DNA of 64,000 nucleotides from Struthio camelus (GCF_040807025.1 NC_090951.1:3906001-3970000), one strand, 5' to 3'. Counted from the first letter of the stretch, positions 13,101 through 25,080 are shown. Program-made: numbers and translations. The notes: a model not told the origin generated them from the sequence alone.

Positions 13101-16100
13101 GTTTGCTCTGCTCAGCTGCAAAATACTAAACAAGAAAACTCTTCTGTGGTAGTACAATGTGTTGCTAATTACAATCACGCAAGAAGTTTCTTTTGTCTTG
13201 TGAATTGTAGAGAATTGCAATGATTTATTTCCATGTGGAGAGAGTCCAAAGATATTCCTCCTCTCTTTCAAAAAAGCTGCACGTTTCTTGGTCCCGTGCC
13301 GGCTGGTCACTCCTCCCCAGCCTTGCCTAGTGATTAGAGCTAAGCCAGCATCCAGGGGACTTGGGTTCTGCTGCAAGTCTTCTTGATCCCATCATGCAGA
13401 CCTGGGCAACCCTAGTGGCTGAGGCTTCTCCCCTTGCCCTCTCCCTTCTCCCCCCCCCCCCCCCCCCCGCCCCCATAAAGTTAAGGCCAAACTATTTATT
13501 GATGTTTGTAAACTTTGGATTGAGTGCTGGGCTGTAGTTAAATGATTGGCTTTGGCAGTGAAGCCAGTTGAAGAAGTTTCCTATTATCCCTCGACCACCA
13601 ATTACCAGTCCAGTTCCATATTTCAGCCCTCTGGGGCTGGCCAACACAAAAATACTTGTGGATCTGCGCTGTAAACTCAGTAACTGAAGTGATTCAGGTT
13701 AAAAATAACTCCACCAAAGGCAATTAATCATTTAACAATCCTGCCTACTCCCTGCCATAGTTGGGAGAGCCTTGGGGAAAGAGGACAGCAGGGTAGAGGA
13801 ATTCTTCTGGCACACAATTACCAAGCTATGGGAAAGGAGCGGAGAAGGGAAACGTGGCCCCTTTCTGACAGAAACCTGAAGAAAACAAAGTCTGGCTTGC
13901 TGACTGCCAATACAAATCTCCTAGCACTTAACCCTGAGCATCCACTCTTATGACACCTGATTTGGTCCCAAAACCATGTAGTGGCAGATGGACTTCTGCA
14001 GCATCTCTGCTGGAACATCAAGAGCTCTCTTCAACCTCTGTTATTCCAGAACAGTGAACATAGCCACTTTCAATATTTTTCTGGGGAAAATGAAAGATGT
14101 GTTTGTCCTCTGACAGAATGAGTAATGCTGACCCCTGATACTGCACAGGCCAAGCCAAACATCACTTTGATTTCCCTGGCAGCAAAGGCAGCACAGTTTT
14201 GATGTACAGCAGATGCAGGAAGGACAGCTATAGAATGGAGAGCATGCTGGATCTGCTGTTTAATTCTGCTCCACAAAACTATTGATCCGTGTGCCCAAAT
14301 GAAGAGAGGGAAAGGTGGTTCAGGATGGAGACAGACACTGCTGCCGAGCAGAAGGCTGAGAAAGAGACCTAACAATCTCTAGCAGAGCAGATCCAGCAGC
14401 CCTTTCAAGTCCTGAAGCTAGTAAGCTGAAAGAGTTTGCATCGTTGCCCATCCTGGAGTACGTCTAACCCTAGACTCCTTAAAAGGCATCCAGAACAGAG
14501 CCCACTTCTTGTGCTCTCTCCTTAATGAGCTACTTGTTTCAATGAGCACTGAGTTCATAGGGGTTTAAAGTGGTGGCACAGACAAAGCCAAGACAGCTAA
14601 GGACAGGCCAGCGCAGTCACACATTTTATCATTCATTTGCACAGAATGTCCAAATATGTGCACGCAATCCAAGGGCATAGTTCTAGGAGCTGGCAGCCCA
14701 TGAAGTCTGCTGGTGTCCCGCAGGAGAAAGCAACTTATGCAACCCACATTTGGAATCCATCAGCTAAAACTGCCTCCATGGGCTCTGTAGCAAGGATCAG
14801 ATTTGCAAAGGTGTTGAGATGTTTATCCATGCATGGAAGCACTCTCTGCTCATGCCGTCCCTCCAAAAAAAACCCTTGGCTAAACTGACAATCATCATCT
14901 TACGGCCAAGCTGTGTCCCTGATAGAGGTTTTGTTAGCTTGGGTGCGTGAACTCTTTTGAGCCCCGAAACAACATTATTTTATTCTCCAAGTATTCTAGC
15001 ACAGACCTGCATCAAAAGCTGCTGGCTGTCAGATACTGTCTCTGCCATCAGGTACTAAACTCTTTCAGCGTCATACCCAGGAATTCCTGCCTGGTTCACT
15101 TCATTTTGGGAAAAATCTTCTCCTCCTTCTATTAAATTCTCAGCAAAAGAAAAAAAAAAGAAAAAAGAAAAAGAGGAAATGCTTGCTAGATTCTAGTTTT
15201 TTTTCTACCAGCTACTCTCATTTCCCTCTTCATGACCCCAAATATTTTAATTGGTCTGTATAGTTTCAATTTAAAATAAGCACAGCACAAAATAACTTCA
15301 TAATTGTGACAAACGTAATAGACAGTGTCGCAGATAAAGATCACAGCTACCCATACAAAATACTAAGTGAGAAAGTAAGTCGCTTCATGAATTTAGAGTT
15401 CCCAGAAACAATGGGTTAGATTTTCAAGAGACAAAGCCAAATAATTCTCTGTTGGCATCCAGATAAATTAGCCAAGTTTTCCAGCATGCTCAGTTCTTAG
15501 CAGCTTTTGCTCTGCTTCAAGAACACTTACTGATTTTTGAAACTCTGAACTCAGACGTAGAAAGTTTCTCCCCTCACACACTCCAGTTTTACCTTCATAT
15601 TTAACAGTGTTTCTAGAGCATCTAGCACTGACTTTAATAATGCATCTTTGACATCAGTAATACTGTATTTCTGTTAAAATAGCTATATTACTTGGAAGTC
15701 AGCTTTTCTTGGAATCAGCTTTTCCATGATAAAAATCACAGCATGCAATTCACATCATCTTGTTTGGAAAAAAACATACTACCTTGACAGCAAGAACAAT
15801 CTCAGCTGGAAATTCTGCACTGGGGGGACCTGAGAGGAGGCAACTGAGGGTAAATCATGCCAAATACCCCAAGAGCTACAAATCAGTTACTGACAGAGTA
15901 AAACGTATTTACACTTATCTCCATACCTGACTTACTGCTTCCTTCCTATGTAGCCTATAACAAACAAAAACACTCCAAGAAAATACAGTACTACTATGAG
16001 CACAGAAATTTAGCCTGAAGATGTCTGTTTGCTGCATAAGTAACTTTTCACCTCTTGTGAGCTGAGAACTGAACACATGTATATGTGGCTATTTGTCCTA

Positions 16101-19100
16101 ACAGTTTGACACAAAGAACAACCCTTAGCGGTAATCCCATGTTTGCAAACTTCTTTAATTTAAAGTCTTAAAGCATTGTCTTCCTTGATCCAGTCATGTT
16201 CCTCAAGGATGAACTTTTCTGCAATGTATTTTACACATCACGCATCTTAACAATACAGTTAAGCTACTTTCTGTTGTCAAAACACCCTATTTAGAAGTGG
16301 GGTACTTATTTACTCTCTGCCTCTTGGTGCATTTAATTTTGCTCAGAGGAACAGGAATGCAATAGCAAAGCCAGGATTCAAAGGAAAAAAGGATGTAGAA
16401 ACAAGCATGAAAAGCCTATAGACAAACGTTTAAATAGCAAGAATCAAATCCTGCATTTTTAACACCTTGACTATTAAGTAGACCTCCCACCTTCAAGACT
16501 CTCTGCAGCAGTTGATCACGTTTACTTGCACAACCACAAACAAAACATATACAAGTTGCTCAGTTCCCTATGAAAGAATAATGCAACCTGTTTTCTCTTC
16601 ATATGGACAAGATACTTGGTTCTTGTTTCAAAATAATGGAAACATAATGATTATCCTAGCTTTTGAGTAGTAGTTCTCCAATGTTCCTACCTAATTGCAT
16701 CAAGCCCTACAGAACTGCTAAAAACTGGATCCTCTAATTTTTAGATGTTAAATCAACATTCAAAAGTTTAGATAACGGCTCAATCATATAACACACACTG
16801 GTCTCACTCAGAGCTGTAGGAAATTCAGTGAGAGCTGTATTTTTCAGATAATGCCCACAAACGTGGAGATCACTCCAGGAAAAAGAAAAAAAAAAGCTTC
16901 ATTGTAACATGCAAACTTCTAAAAAAACAGAATGTCTCAAGCTTTAGGTATGACTCAACTAAAGACCTCCTGAAGCTTTAAATACAAGCACAAAGGAGTT
17001 GTGACAAATACTTCACAAGCTTATGAAGCATGTATCGTAACATTGATCTTGAATTTTTCTCCGAAGAAACGCAAAGGTAATAGTGAATGTAATACATTGC
17101 TTGGGGACTGCCTGACTTTTCAAGAGTGGCACAAGCTCCACAAAGGACCCTGCAAGAGACTGTGTTCCACAGACCTTTGAAGAACGCCACTAGTAAAGTT
17201 CCCTTTAGAAGAAGGAGGGGGAAAAAGTCTTAGCAAGGCCACTCACAGAGACTAAATTCTGACGCTAAGAAAGACAGAGTGTGATCAAAAGTATGTTGGC
17301 AAGATGCACGGGGCACAAGGGGTAAGTGCTCAAAACAATTACTTTCAATAATATTCAAAAAAAAGATTATGATTCCAAAATAATTCAATGGAAAAAATGC
17401 ACTAGTACAGACAGAGCTTTTATTTTTATATTTTTAACCTCAAATCCTCAACCACAGTCAGGGTAAATTACTCTCCCACCATCTGAATAAAAATAGTACT
17501 GGCTAGAACTGTTTGTTGTAGATACGTTACCTTAACAAATTTAACTCCTCTTTTTACTGTTTGTTAAGCACTTGCCAAGCAACTCTTGATTTCCCTAGAA
17601 GTATTCACTAGTATTTCCCTAGTGGTTTCTGCAAGACAACGGCAAACTATTCCTCGTTTTAGTGTTCATACTGTTACCCAATCATGTTGGATTTCATCTG
17701 CTCCTTAACTGGATGATTTTTAGGAATGAAAATCTAATGACAAAGGAAAAGTTTTTCCCAGCATGAATTTCCACTAAGAGCATTTATTAAACACCTTTGT
17801 GAAGCCATTTGTTAAACTGCTTAGGTTTCTGACAAGCTTTGGAAAAAAAAAAAAAAAACCCCACAAAACAGTGATTCAATGATTAAAATGAAATGATTAA
17901 TAAATGTACCAAGTCACTGTGCCTCCACCTGAAAACGAGCTCCAGCCACAAATAACGCATCGTTTGAAAGTTGATCCCATTTATTCACTATGCATACAGC
18001 AATGTACCAGCCACTAGGTCATGCTTTTCTTACAGAAATGGAGCAGCACATATTCCACCCACTCCACACTGTCTAGTGCCATAAAGTTCTCTATGGCACT
18101 GTCTCCAAAAAATGAAGAGAACCAATTTTAATCAGCATTCAGGAATAACACACATAAGGTGAGGCAGCTGCTCAGCTTCTTGTAGTCACTTGAAATATAA
18201 CGGTCTATAGAAACTACGTCTATCTTAAAAATCCATGGACAATGTTTCCTGTGACTCTCGCCCTATAATCCAGTTGACAAAGCAACCTCAGCTTCAAAAA
18301 AAACATACTTTTCCTCTTCACTATTACCAGTTACAAACAGCTGAACATAAAATGTTTTTTCTCAGTTTCATCTGGCAAACATATTTGTTCCTTTTTCAAG
18401 TATTTCTCATAGGAGAAAAATATTTTTAGTTGTGATTTTCCCCAGGGATCATTGAAGAAAAAAATCGAGGACTCATCAACCGAATTTTGGTACCAATAGG
18501 CCCCCTTTAGCAGGGTAACTTGCCTTATGCCATATTATTCCTTGTGGTTTCAATCGTTTGCAGTCAGTCTTGATAGTTCTTGTTGGAGTGAGTATATAAT
18601 CCACTGTTAAATCATGGTCATCAAGAAGCTCTTCTGCTATGTCGACGACCTACAAGGAACATGAAATACGGTAAACAGTTAAAAACAAGTTCACTAAAAT
18701 TATGCATCATTCCTGATGTCTTGCAACACACCAAAATCTCTAACTGATAGTGGAAACAAAGTAAAGATGCTATGCCAAAATCAACCAAGTTTTTTTCTTC
18801 AGGTGGACCGCTGAGTAGCACACAATTCTGACTCTTTAAAACTCTTGCGAGTGAACATTTTAACTTACCTGGCAGTCATGCACAATAGTAATTACAGGTG
18901 TATCCTTCTGGACTGCACCCATTGACACCATCATTGCATACTCCATGTCTGCATAACCTTCCCCTTTTCCAATTCTCCAGCCTAAAACAAAAGCAAACAG
19001 TGATAGTAAACACAGAACAGTGGAGCTGAGAGGATGGTTACTGTCAAAAGCGTGCAACTGAACTGACAGTCTGCAACAGATAAAGCAAGCACGGAGTTGT

Positions 19101-22100
19101 AACTTGGGAGAATTTCAGAGCAGCTTCTCTACACTGACTGCAGCTTTCCTTAGGATTAGCAATGAAATTAAAAGAGAACAGTTTTATTGAACACCTGAAG
19201 GATCCCAGGAGCCTGCAACTCAGGACAAATTTGTGAGGAGAACAAAATCTGATCCAATTTGGTTAAAATGGAAGCCTATTTACTAACCTTAATTAGAGCC
19301 ATCTACTCATGTCAAACATACATCAACTTCGCATGCGCGAAAGGAATCTGGGTCACATACAAAGAGGATTTTATTTCTAGGCAATGGATAAAGGTGACAG
19401 AAAAAATATTCTGCCACCAGCTGGTCCACAAAAATACTAGAAAATGCAAAATTTTTCCCCAAAAGAGGCACTGAATCAGCAGCTGCAACAGCTGCCCTTT
19501 CACACTCCCCTGCTCTGAGGGGATTATCTGAACAGGGAGCCCACCTCGCTCACACTGTGCTTGCCTGAAAAGTTCCACTGAAGGCCAGAACGCTGGCCTG
19601 CATGCTCTAAAGCACACTAGCACACTGCTGTACGCCCACTACATCTTGGTGTCATTGTTGTGAAGCAGGCACTGATTCTTCCCGGTCAGACTGAGATCAA
19701 TAATTTGTCACACAGAAGAGACTGAACTCCAGACAGTGATCCAGTTCCAAAGAGATGTTTAGGCCTGCCAAAAGGAGCACGTAGCCTACTGAAATTTATG
19801 AATCACAGTATAGCACCCACCTTCTGAAAAGCTTACAAGACTTTATTGTACCTTTTTCAGAGACAGCCACTGATCCTACAACCACCAAGTCCACTCGTGC
19901 TTTCCCATCAAGACCTATAGGCACACTGTATTCTTTTACACCCTGCAACAACAACAAAAAAAACACTTTAAGATTGCAGAGTACTGAATCTCCCAACCAG
20001 TGAGGCAGAAATCAAGAATATTTTGATAAAACCAAATAGCTCAAGTTTCAAGGTGTTTCACCCACATATAGCAAAATTACACATTTCTGAAGAGTTATTC
20101 GCTAGAGAATCCCAGAATACATTTTCTACTACAGTGATGAAAATTTTGGCACACTTCAAAGAGTGTTGTGCAGGCTGGGCACTTAGATTTTGAAACCCTA
20201 GATTGGGCATCTCTTTTTGAAAATGATGGCAAGTGAAACTTTTTACCCTAATACTGCTACCAACTGGGTGATAGTCATATGTAGATTCCTTCCCCTGAGG
20301 AACTTGAGAGTGCTGCAAATTCTTAATTTAACTCCCACGTATAAATCATGAAGCTCAGTTTAGACACAGCCAACTACAGCACAGAGATGTTAAGTTGCTT
20401 GTCTGAAGTTACACAAACAGCTTTGCTGAAGCACAACCAGGAACACAATCTGTTTCATGCTGTATCCACTGCACTGACAGTTTCTCCACACATGTATCAT
20501 TAAACACATCTTCCAAAGCTGCCTACACGTTCCCCAACAATCTGAGGAGTGACCATCATTCAGGATGTGCCACTGCCAAGCTAAGCTATCTTTGCCGAAA
20601 CCGTCTAAGACACTAATGAACGGAAAAAACACACTGTTCCTGATAAGTGGAAAGAAATACCTTACTCAACCCCGTCTTCCTTTCCCACCCCACTTTTCTT
20701 CCCTTTCAGGCTCTTCTTGCACAGAATTTGTGCAGAAAATATTCTTTAAAAAGGGCAGAAGTTAAACTGTTTCACTTTAGCTTCCAAACTTCAGGGTTTT
20801 AGGACTTTTAAAGAAAAAAAATCTTGAGATTTATTTTATGACTCTTAATATAGGTGTACAGGGTGACATAAATCATCCTCACACCAACTCAACCTCGGCC
20901 TAAACTAATCTTTGCGATAAAAGGCCACATATTTTCAGTTTAGAGCACAAAAACAAAGAGATCAGTAATTTGTGGCTGACTCACTCTATCAGTAATAATA
21001 CTCACTACCCACTTCACAGCAGTGTGGTAAGAATTGTTTGCACAACGCTTTGTAAATACAAATTGCTAATAGCAGTTATTCATTAGCATGCCTGCTTGGG
21101 GGGAAAACAGACACGTGCTGGCAAGATCATTGACGAGATACAAGGCCTGAAGTAGGTCAAAAGAAAGGTCTCTTTCAAAAGTGCTCTTCAACCCTGAAAA
21201 GCTTAATTAGTTAATTACTGTAGTAGAACTTCTAACAAAGAAACTCTCTAACAATTACCATCCATTTACAATCCTCAGCTGAATACAGGATTACTGCAGG
21301 AACTTTACTGCTTTTAGCTAGAGATAAATTAAGGAATAAAACCTATATAGTTGGCCTATTCATTCTGTACAAGTCGTATTCTTACATTAAATATAAGAGG
21401 CACATAAAATAATGCAGAATTCTCTGCCAAATGAGCTTAGCTATGCAGTATGACACTTCAACACCAGAGGGCAGCAACATACCACATTTCAAAAGAAAAC
21501 TGTTAGGTGCACAACCAGCACTGTTGCATCTCAATTGAAGCAAATGACAGAATTAATATTTCTTTAGACTCAGGATTCTAAAAGAACTGACTTTTCCTAC
21601 TTAGTACATCTAACATTTTATCGATCAGATTAGGCAAAAACTATACATGCTAAAATATTTTTCCTTCTGGGATTCACCAGCTCAAAATTGCAGAAGAAAA
21701 TAGAAGTAATGTCCACTAGAGCTTAAGGATTTAGTTCATCTATGAAAGTTGCTCATAACGGTCCAAAAAACATTCACTAACTATAGATATCATTGTACTG
21801 GTAAGTAAAATAATGGTGAAAAAATAAGTTGCGTGAGGATTTAAGTACTAACAAAAAATGTATTCGTGGTGGATGTGTACACAAAATGGGAATAACATAC
21901 TAGTAGAACAATATTTCACGTAGCACCTGGTATTCCAACTTCTACTTAGACTGCCATAATTCAACACTCTTCCACATATTAATTCAGACTTCCCCCATTT
22001 TTTATTCCTACTTGAGATGTTGCACATATCCGTAGGATTTCCTTAGTTGCACCTGAAGGTGGAACAATCTTATTAAACAGCCCAGTTCTCAAACGCGGTG

Positions 22101-24600
22101 TTGGAACCAACAGTGTCTTCCTTGCCTGTGGAACAAAAGAAGTTACCACGTCACAAAGAGTGGACTCATCTTACACTAAAAATACCAGGAAAAATAAGTT
22201 TATTGTCCCGTAGGTCTCCATGCAGGCAACTACCTTATTTGCTATAGAGTAGTTAATATTGTTTGTACAGTGCTGGTAGATGAAGCCTCTCAGTAGAGTA
22301 AAATTTCATAATTTTTTTTTTAAAGGAAACAGATGACAAGACATACCTATTAGTCCAAAGAGGACAATACACAAACAAGTTACGCATGATAACAAGCTAG
22401 CGAACGCTCATTGCTCTGGGGCAAGTCTGTCACACATTCATCTGATGATAAACGTAAGGCAGTATGAAGCAGCTACCGCGTACATTTCTGGGAACAAGAA
22501 CACAAAGACAGTGAACCAGGTGTTGCTCCACGTAAACACCAAAACCCTAAACACACCTTTGCCATTTGCCAAAAAGGCAAAGACATCCTTACATGAGCAG
22601 CCTCATAAGGCTTAGTACTAGTAAAACTCCCGTAGAAGAGATGCCAGGTGTTGACCAAAAGATGCTGTGAGTTACATTACTGTCCCACTCCTCCTCAGGG
22701 GTGCAAAGCTGCTCATTACCTGCAGTGCAGCTAGCCGAACACCTTCTAGAGGTTTGTCAGGATCCACTTTAATCTCCCTTGCTCTGCTGAACACATCGAG
22801 CCCTTTAATAGCGCAACAAGCCTGGTGAGACCCCTGCATGAAAAAATGAATTAAGACAGACAAGCGAATACACTGACTTACTTCCAGGGTTAGAAAGCGA
22901 GCATTCTTCTGGGGAGCATCAGGGTTTATTTTTACAGTACTGGCAGCTTTGAATTCCTGTAAACTCAGAAGCCTTGTTGCAGCATGGGAAGCACCCTGTT
23001 TTCATAAGATATCAGCACATCAGCAAGGAGTTTAAAGCAGAGATGGAAAACCTCTACTGTCTCATCAAGCAGAGAGGCTGATTTCCCCAGATGTAAAGTG
23101 TGAGGGACATATTGCTCATTTTGTGATATTTTCTATGGGAAACTTTCACATACCCCTAACCGCTGCTGGACTTGACTAATATCTTGCAGGCCTCAGAGAA
23201 AGGGGAGCCCAAGTACATTCACGCTGCCTAACTTCAGCTTCATTTGTACCTAACTCAAAGCTGGAGGCCAGTTTCTCTTTTAGTCAATGAATACAGATAG
23301 ATTCTTCTGAACACAAGTCGCAGCCAGAGACTCTTTCAGATGAGCCACTTTCTGGACAAGGCTTTCTCTTTCTAGAGATTAAACAGATCTCAGAAGATTC
23401 ATTTCTTAACCGAGTAAGGTGAAAAAGCACATGTTTTCCCCACTTAGATCTTTCAACTCAGATATCCTTTTGCTTGAGGAGGAAAATAAAGTCTCAGGCT
23501 CCTTCCACTTGAGCACCTTCTCTACCTCAAGGCCAACGCTGCTCTTGTGATACTAAAGCAGTACTTCTGCCAGTCTCTTGGGCAAAAGCAGAGCTGCTCA
23601 TGGGCGAACAACACCCAGTACGTATCCTCTCAATGCTATTACGGTTGTCATTTCTTCCATGTACAGCAGATACGAGCTTCACACCTTAGGCCTCGATCAA
23701 AACAGACAGTAAAGCCCTGATCTAAGTAACGGAGCATTTGGAAACCTTCCTATTTCTTCCTCCCACCATTAACTAAGAACATAGGGCAGCTGGGGCAGGA
23801 GGAAGGGCTCTCCCACCACTGCCCAGCACTAACTTCAGCACCATTCACAACTGAGCTGCACGTTGTATGTTCCTAGGCCAAGCGCTGGAACACGGGTGAC
23901 CTCAGCTCTCTCTCCCAACGGACCTGCTGAAGGCCTTGGATGGGCAAATTTAATTCCGAACGCCTCCATTTCCCCCCTGCGCCCCATAAATACACTTACT
24001 CCCCTCGAGAAAGCGTGTTGCTATCTACCGACTGAAACGCAGCGCCCGCCTGCCGCAGGTGTCTGCGCGTACTCAGTCGCTGCAAAGTCGGTTTCCCCGC
24101 CGCTGGCGTGGCGGAGAGGTGGTGGTGGCGGCGGCGGTGGGGAGGGGGCTGTTCTCCGGTTCTCGGCCACCCTCCGCCCGCGCTGCTTCGCGGCCCTACT
24201 GCGGGCGCCGCCGTGACAGGCCGGGGGGGGGGGGGTTGGGGGGGAGGTGCGGGCGGCCGCAGCTCGCCGTACCTCGAAGTTGGGGATGCGGTGGTGCACG
24301 GGCCGCGGGAAGGCGGCCAGGCCGCTCGCCTCCAGGTAGTCCCACACCTGCTGCCGGACGTCCCACTTGGAGGCACCTGCGGGAGGGCGGGCAGAGCTCA
24401 GGGCGGCGGCGCCGGGGCCGGGGCCGGGGCCGGGGCCGGGGAGCCGCCGCCGCCGCCACCCGCCCGCCGCGCGGCCCCTCCCCCGCCCCTAACGGCCGCG
24501 CCCAACGGCCGCGCCTCCAACGGCCGCGCCCCTTAACGGGCCACGCCCCCTCCGCGCGCCCCCTGCGCTCACCCGCGCGCAGCCGCGCGGCCCCCTCCAT
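9673..24600 (-). CDS. MTHFSD: MTHFSD, methenyltetrahydrofolate synthetase domain-containing protein (8 coding exons)
   Basis: The coding sequence joins, in transcription order, 24600-24573, 24376-24273, 22833-22720, 22125-22012, 19942-19852, 18981-18869, 18649-18524 and 10188-9673. It totals 1206 nt and gives 401 residues; from memory the human protein is about 383. Every junction keeps frame and uses GT-AG, except the last donor, which is GC. Residues about 11-230 form the 5-formyltetrahydrofolate cyclo-ligase-like domain, with landmarks [61 protein letters not shown] and GKGEGYAD (residues 155-162). Residues about 316-387 form an RRM with RNP2-like VYVGNI and RNP1-like HRAFLDYK. The family is RNA-binding, and folate enzyme activity is doubtful because the usual GYYD signature reads GYAD. 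The gene starts in a CpG island and points away from FOXC2. Identity is strong from residue-level agreement with remembered vertebrate MTHFSD along the whole length. Confidence 0.95.
10345..10396. repeat. Short irregular repeat of AGTTGCTC words
   Basis: Three copies of AGTTGCTC occur within 52 bases, the first and third extended to GTTGCTCCCTAAA. They lie about 160-210 bases upstream of the MTHFSD terminal exon on its strand. Confidence 0.5.
13322..13440 (+). repeat. tRNA-derived SINE relic (MIR/CORE-SINE type)
   Basis: The stretch reads like the 5' tRNA-related part of an ancient SINE. There is an A-box-like word (CTAGTGATTAGAGC), then GGACTTGGGTTCTGCTGC in the B-box position, then GACCTGGGCAA as in the MIR body. 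It is heavily diverged, lies antisense in MTHFSD intron 7, and is followed by a C-rich run. The family was judged from memory. Confidence 0.5.
13450..13470. repeat. Poly-C run
   Basis: About 20 consecutive C residues lie in a longer C/T-rich stretch. Such runs are prone to length error in sequencing. Confidence 0.9.
18524..18649 (-). CDS. MTHFSD: MTHFSD coding exon 7, followed by a GC donor
   Basis: This 126-nt phase-0 exon has acceptor CTTGTAG. It encodes [20 protein letters not shown], then [15 protein letters not shown], and ends IIWHK. The next bases are GCAAGT, the strong GC-donor consensus. The nearest downstream GT would break the frame into exon 8, so the GC donor is required for the expected protein. 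Confidence 0.92.
18869..18981 (-). CDS. MTHFSD: MTHFSD coding exon 6
   Basis: This 113-nt exon has acceptor TTTTAG and consensus donor GTAAGT. It encodes [18 protein letters not shown] and TIVHDCQ, the equivalent of the cyclo-ligase signature loop with Ala where true enzymes have the second Tyr. Confidence 0.96.
19852..19942 (-). CDS. MTHFSD: MTHFSD coding exon 5
   Basis: This 91-nt exon (30 codons plus one base) has acceptor TTGCAG and donor GTACAA. It encodes [20 protein letters not shown] and VAVSEK, part of the cyclo-ligase fold core. The split Gly is completed by exon 6. Confidence 0.95.
20340..20490 (+). repeat. MIR-like SINE relic
   Basis: The words CAGCACAGAGATGTTAAGTT, CTTGTCTGAAGTTACACAAACAG and CAACCAGGAACACAATCTG follow in the order of the MIR consensus (CACAGAGAGGTTAAGTAACTTGCCCAAGGTCACACAG and on). 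It sits in MTHFSD intron 4, antisense to the gene. Confidence 0.65.
20985..21090 (+). repeat. L2-like LINE 3'-end relic
   Basis: CTACCCACTTCACAGCAGTG, then GCACAACGCTTTGTAAATAC and AGCAGTTATTCATTA match the order of the L2 3' end (CTACCTCACAGGGTTG, AAAGCGCTTTG, TAGTTATTATTA). It is old and diverged. Confidence 0.45.
21460..21477 (+). promoter_or_regulatory. Candidate CTCF site
   Basis: AACACCAGAGGGCAGCAA matches the CTCF core (CCASYAGRKGGCRS) at all but one position. It is in MTHFSD intron 4. Judged by eye only. Confidence 0.45.
22012..22125 (-). CDS. MTHFSD: MTHFSD coding exon 4
   Basis: This 114-nt phase-0 exon has acceptor TTCCACAG and donor GTAGGA. It encodes [19 protein letters not shown] and ends in CATSQ, matching the vertebrate family. 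The length equals that of exon 3. Confidence 0.95.
22720..22833 (-). CDS. MTHFSD: MTHFSD coding exon 3
   Basis: This 114-nt, 38-codon, phase-0 exon has acceptor CATGCAG and donor GTAATG. It carries [20 protein letters not shown], the cyclo-ligase-family stretch conserved in MTHFSD. Confidence 0.95.
22834..24272 (-). other. MTHFSD: MTHFSD intron 2
   Basis: This intron separates the CpG-island exons from the rest. The 24.0-24.27 kb end is CpG-rich and contains a G-run; the remainder is unremarkable single-copy DNA. Confidence 0.85.
24273..24376 (-). CDS. MTHFSD: MTHFSD coding exon 2
   Basis: This 104-nt exon has a CCGCAG acceptor and a GTACGG donor. It encodes the N-terminal helix ([17 protein letters not shown]) and the family landmark [13 protein letters not shown]. 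Intron 1 is only 196 nt and extremely GC-rich. Confidence 0.93.
24414..24441 (+). repeat. (GGGGCC)4-GGGG hexanucleotide repeat in MTHFSD intron 1
   Basis: Four perfect GGGGCC units plus a final GGGG lie between exons 1 and 2. The G-rich strand is opposite to MTHFSD transcription and has G-quadruplex potential. Confidence 0.95.
24573..24600 (-). CDS. MTHFSD: MTHFSD coding exon 1
   Basis: The exon runs from the ATG to a GTGAGC donor: 9 codons plus one base, reading MEGAARLRA then a split Gly. The start is the only ATG that joins in frame to exon 2, and it gives an N-terminus parallel to mammalian MTHFSD (short leader, then the SK-D-R--W motif). It lies in a CpG island. Confidence 0.88.
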
Positions 24601-24729
24601 GCCGGCGCGGCACAGGCCGAGGGGAGGGGAGGGAGGGAGGGAGGGGCCGCCGCGCCAGGCTCCGCCCCTTCCCGCCTTGTGCGCGGCTACGGTGGCGTGC
24701 AGCGGACAAAAAGCGCCCAACTCAAAGCG

Positions 24730-24765
24730 TGTGTGTGTGTTTGGGGGGGGGGGTGTGATTTCTGC
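24730..24765. repeat. (GT)n and G-run
   Basis: Short GTGTGTGTGTGT followed by TTT and about ten G residues, upstream of MTHFSD exon 1. Confidence 0.85.
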
Positions 24766-25080
24766 CCCGATCGGAATTATGACTCTTAGCGGAATGCTTC
24801 GTTTAAACAGATTACCCTCCCGTGACTTTCCCAATGTGCTGTGCTTGGCTCCTTTTCCCTTTCTTAAATGCCTCCGCTGGTGGGCAGCTCCGCAGCCGTG
24901 ACCCGGCGGTCGGCCGTGCCTGCCCGCCTGCCGGGCCTCGGCCGGAGCGGGGCTAGGCCTCGTCGGCCCCAAAATCCGGAGCGCCGTGTCGCCCTCCTTC
25001 CTCGACCTCAGGCACACAGCGGGACGTGCCGTACCGCTGCTTTCGAAGCCGGAGTCGCGGCGAGCTGCTGTTTAAAAAAA

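Larger units (their letters stand above)
10189..18523 (-). other. MTHFSD: MTHFSD intron 7 (8.3 kb, GC-AG)
   Basis: This is the largest intron of the gene. It holds a SINE-like relic (13.3 kb), a C-run (13.45 kb), A-runs and AT-rich DNA. Several 100-170 codon open frames near 10.5-11.1 and 12.2-12.5 kb lack recognisable domains and splice logic. I see no nested gene. Confidence 0.85.
23990..25080 (-). promoter_or_regulatory. MTHFSD: CpG-island promoter of MTHFSD
   Basis: A dense CpG region covers exons 1-2 and several hundred bases upstream, with several AACGGCCGCGCC-type repeats near 24.49-24.53 kb and GC-rich blocks near 24.6 kb. There is no TATA box at the expected spacing. The start of transcription is probably within about 24.60-24.72 kb. 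Confidence 0.75.

Noticed and set aside
24059..25017. Long frames on both strands over the MTHFSD CpG island
   Set aside because: They arise from stop-poor GC-rich DNA. The true coding pieces are the two small exons joined by splicing.
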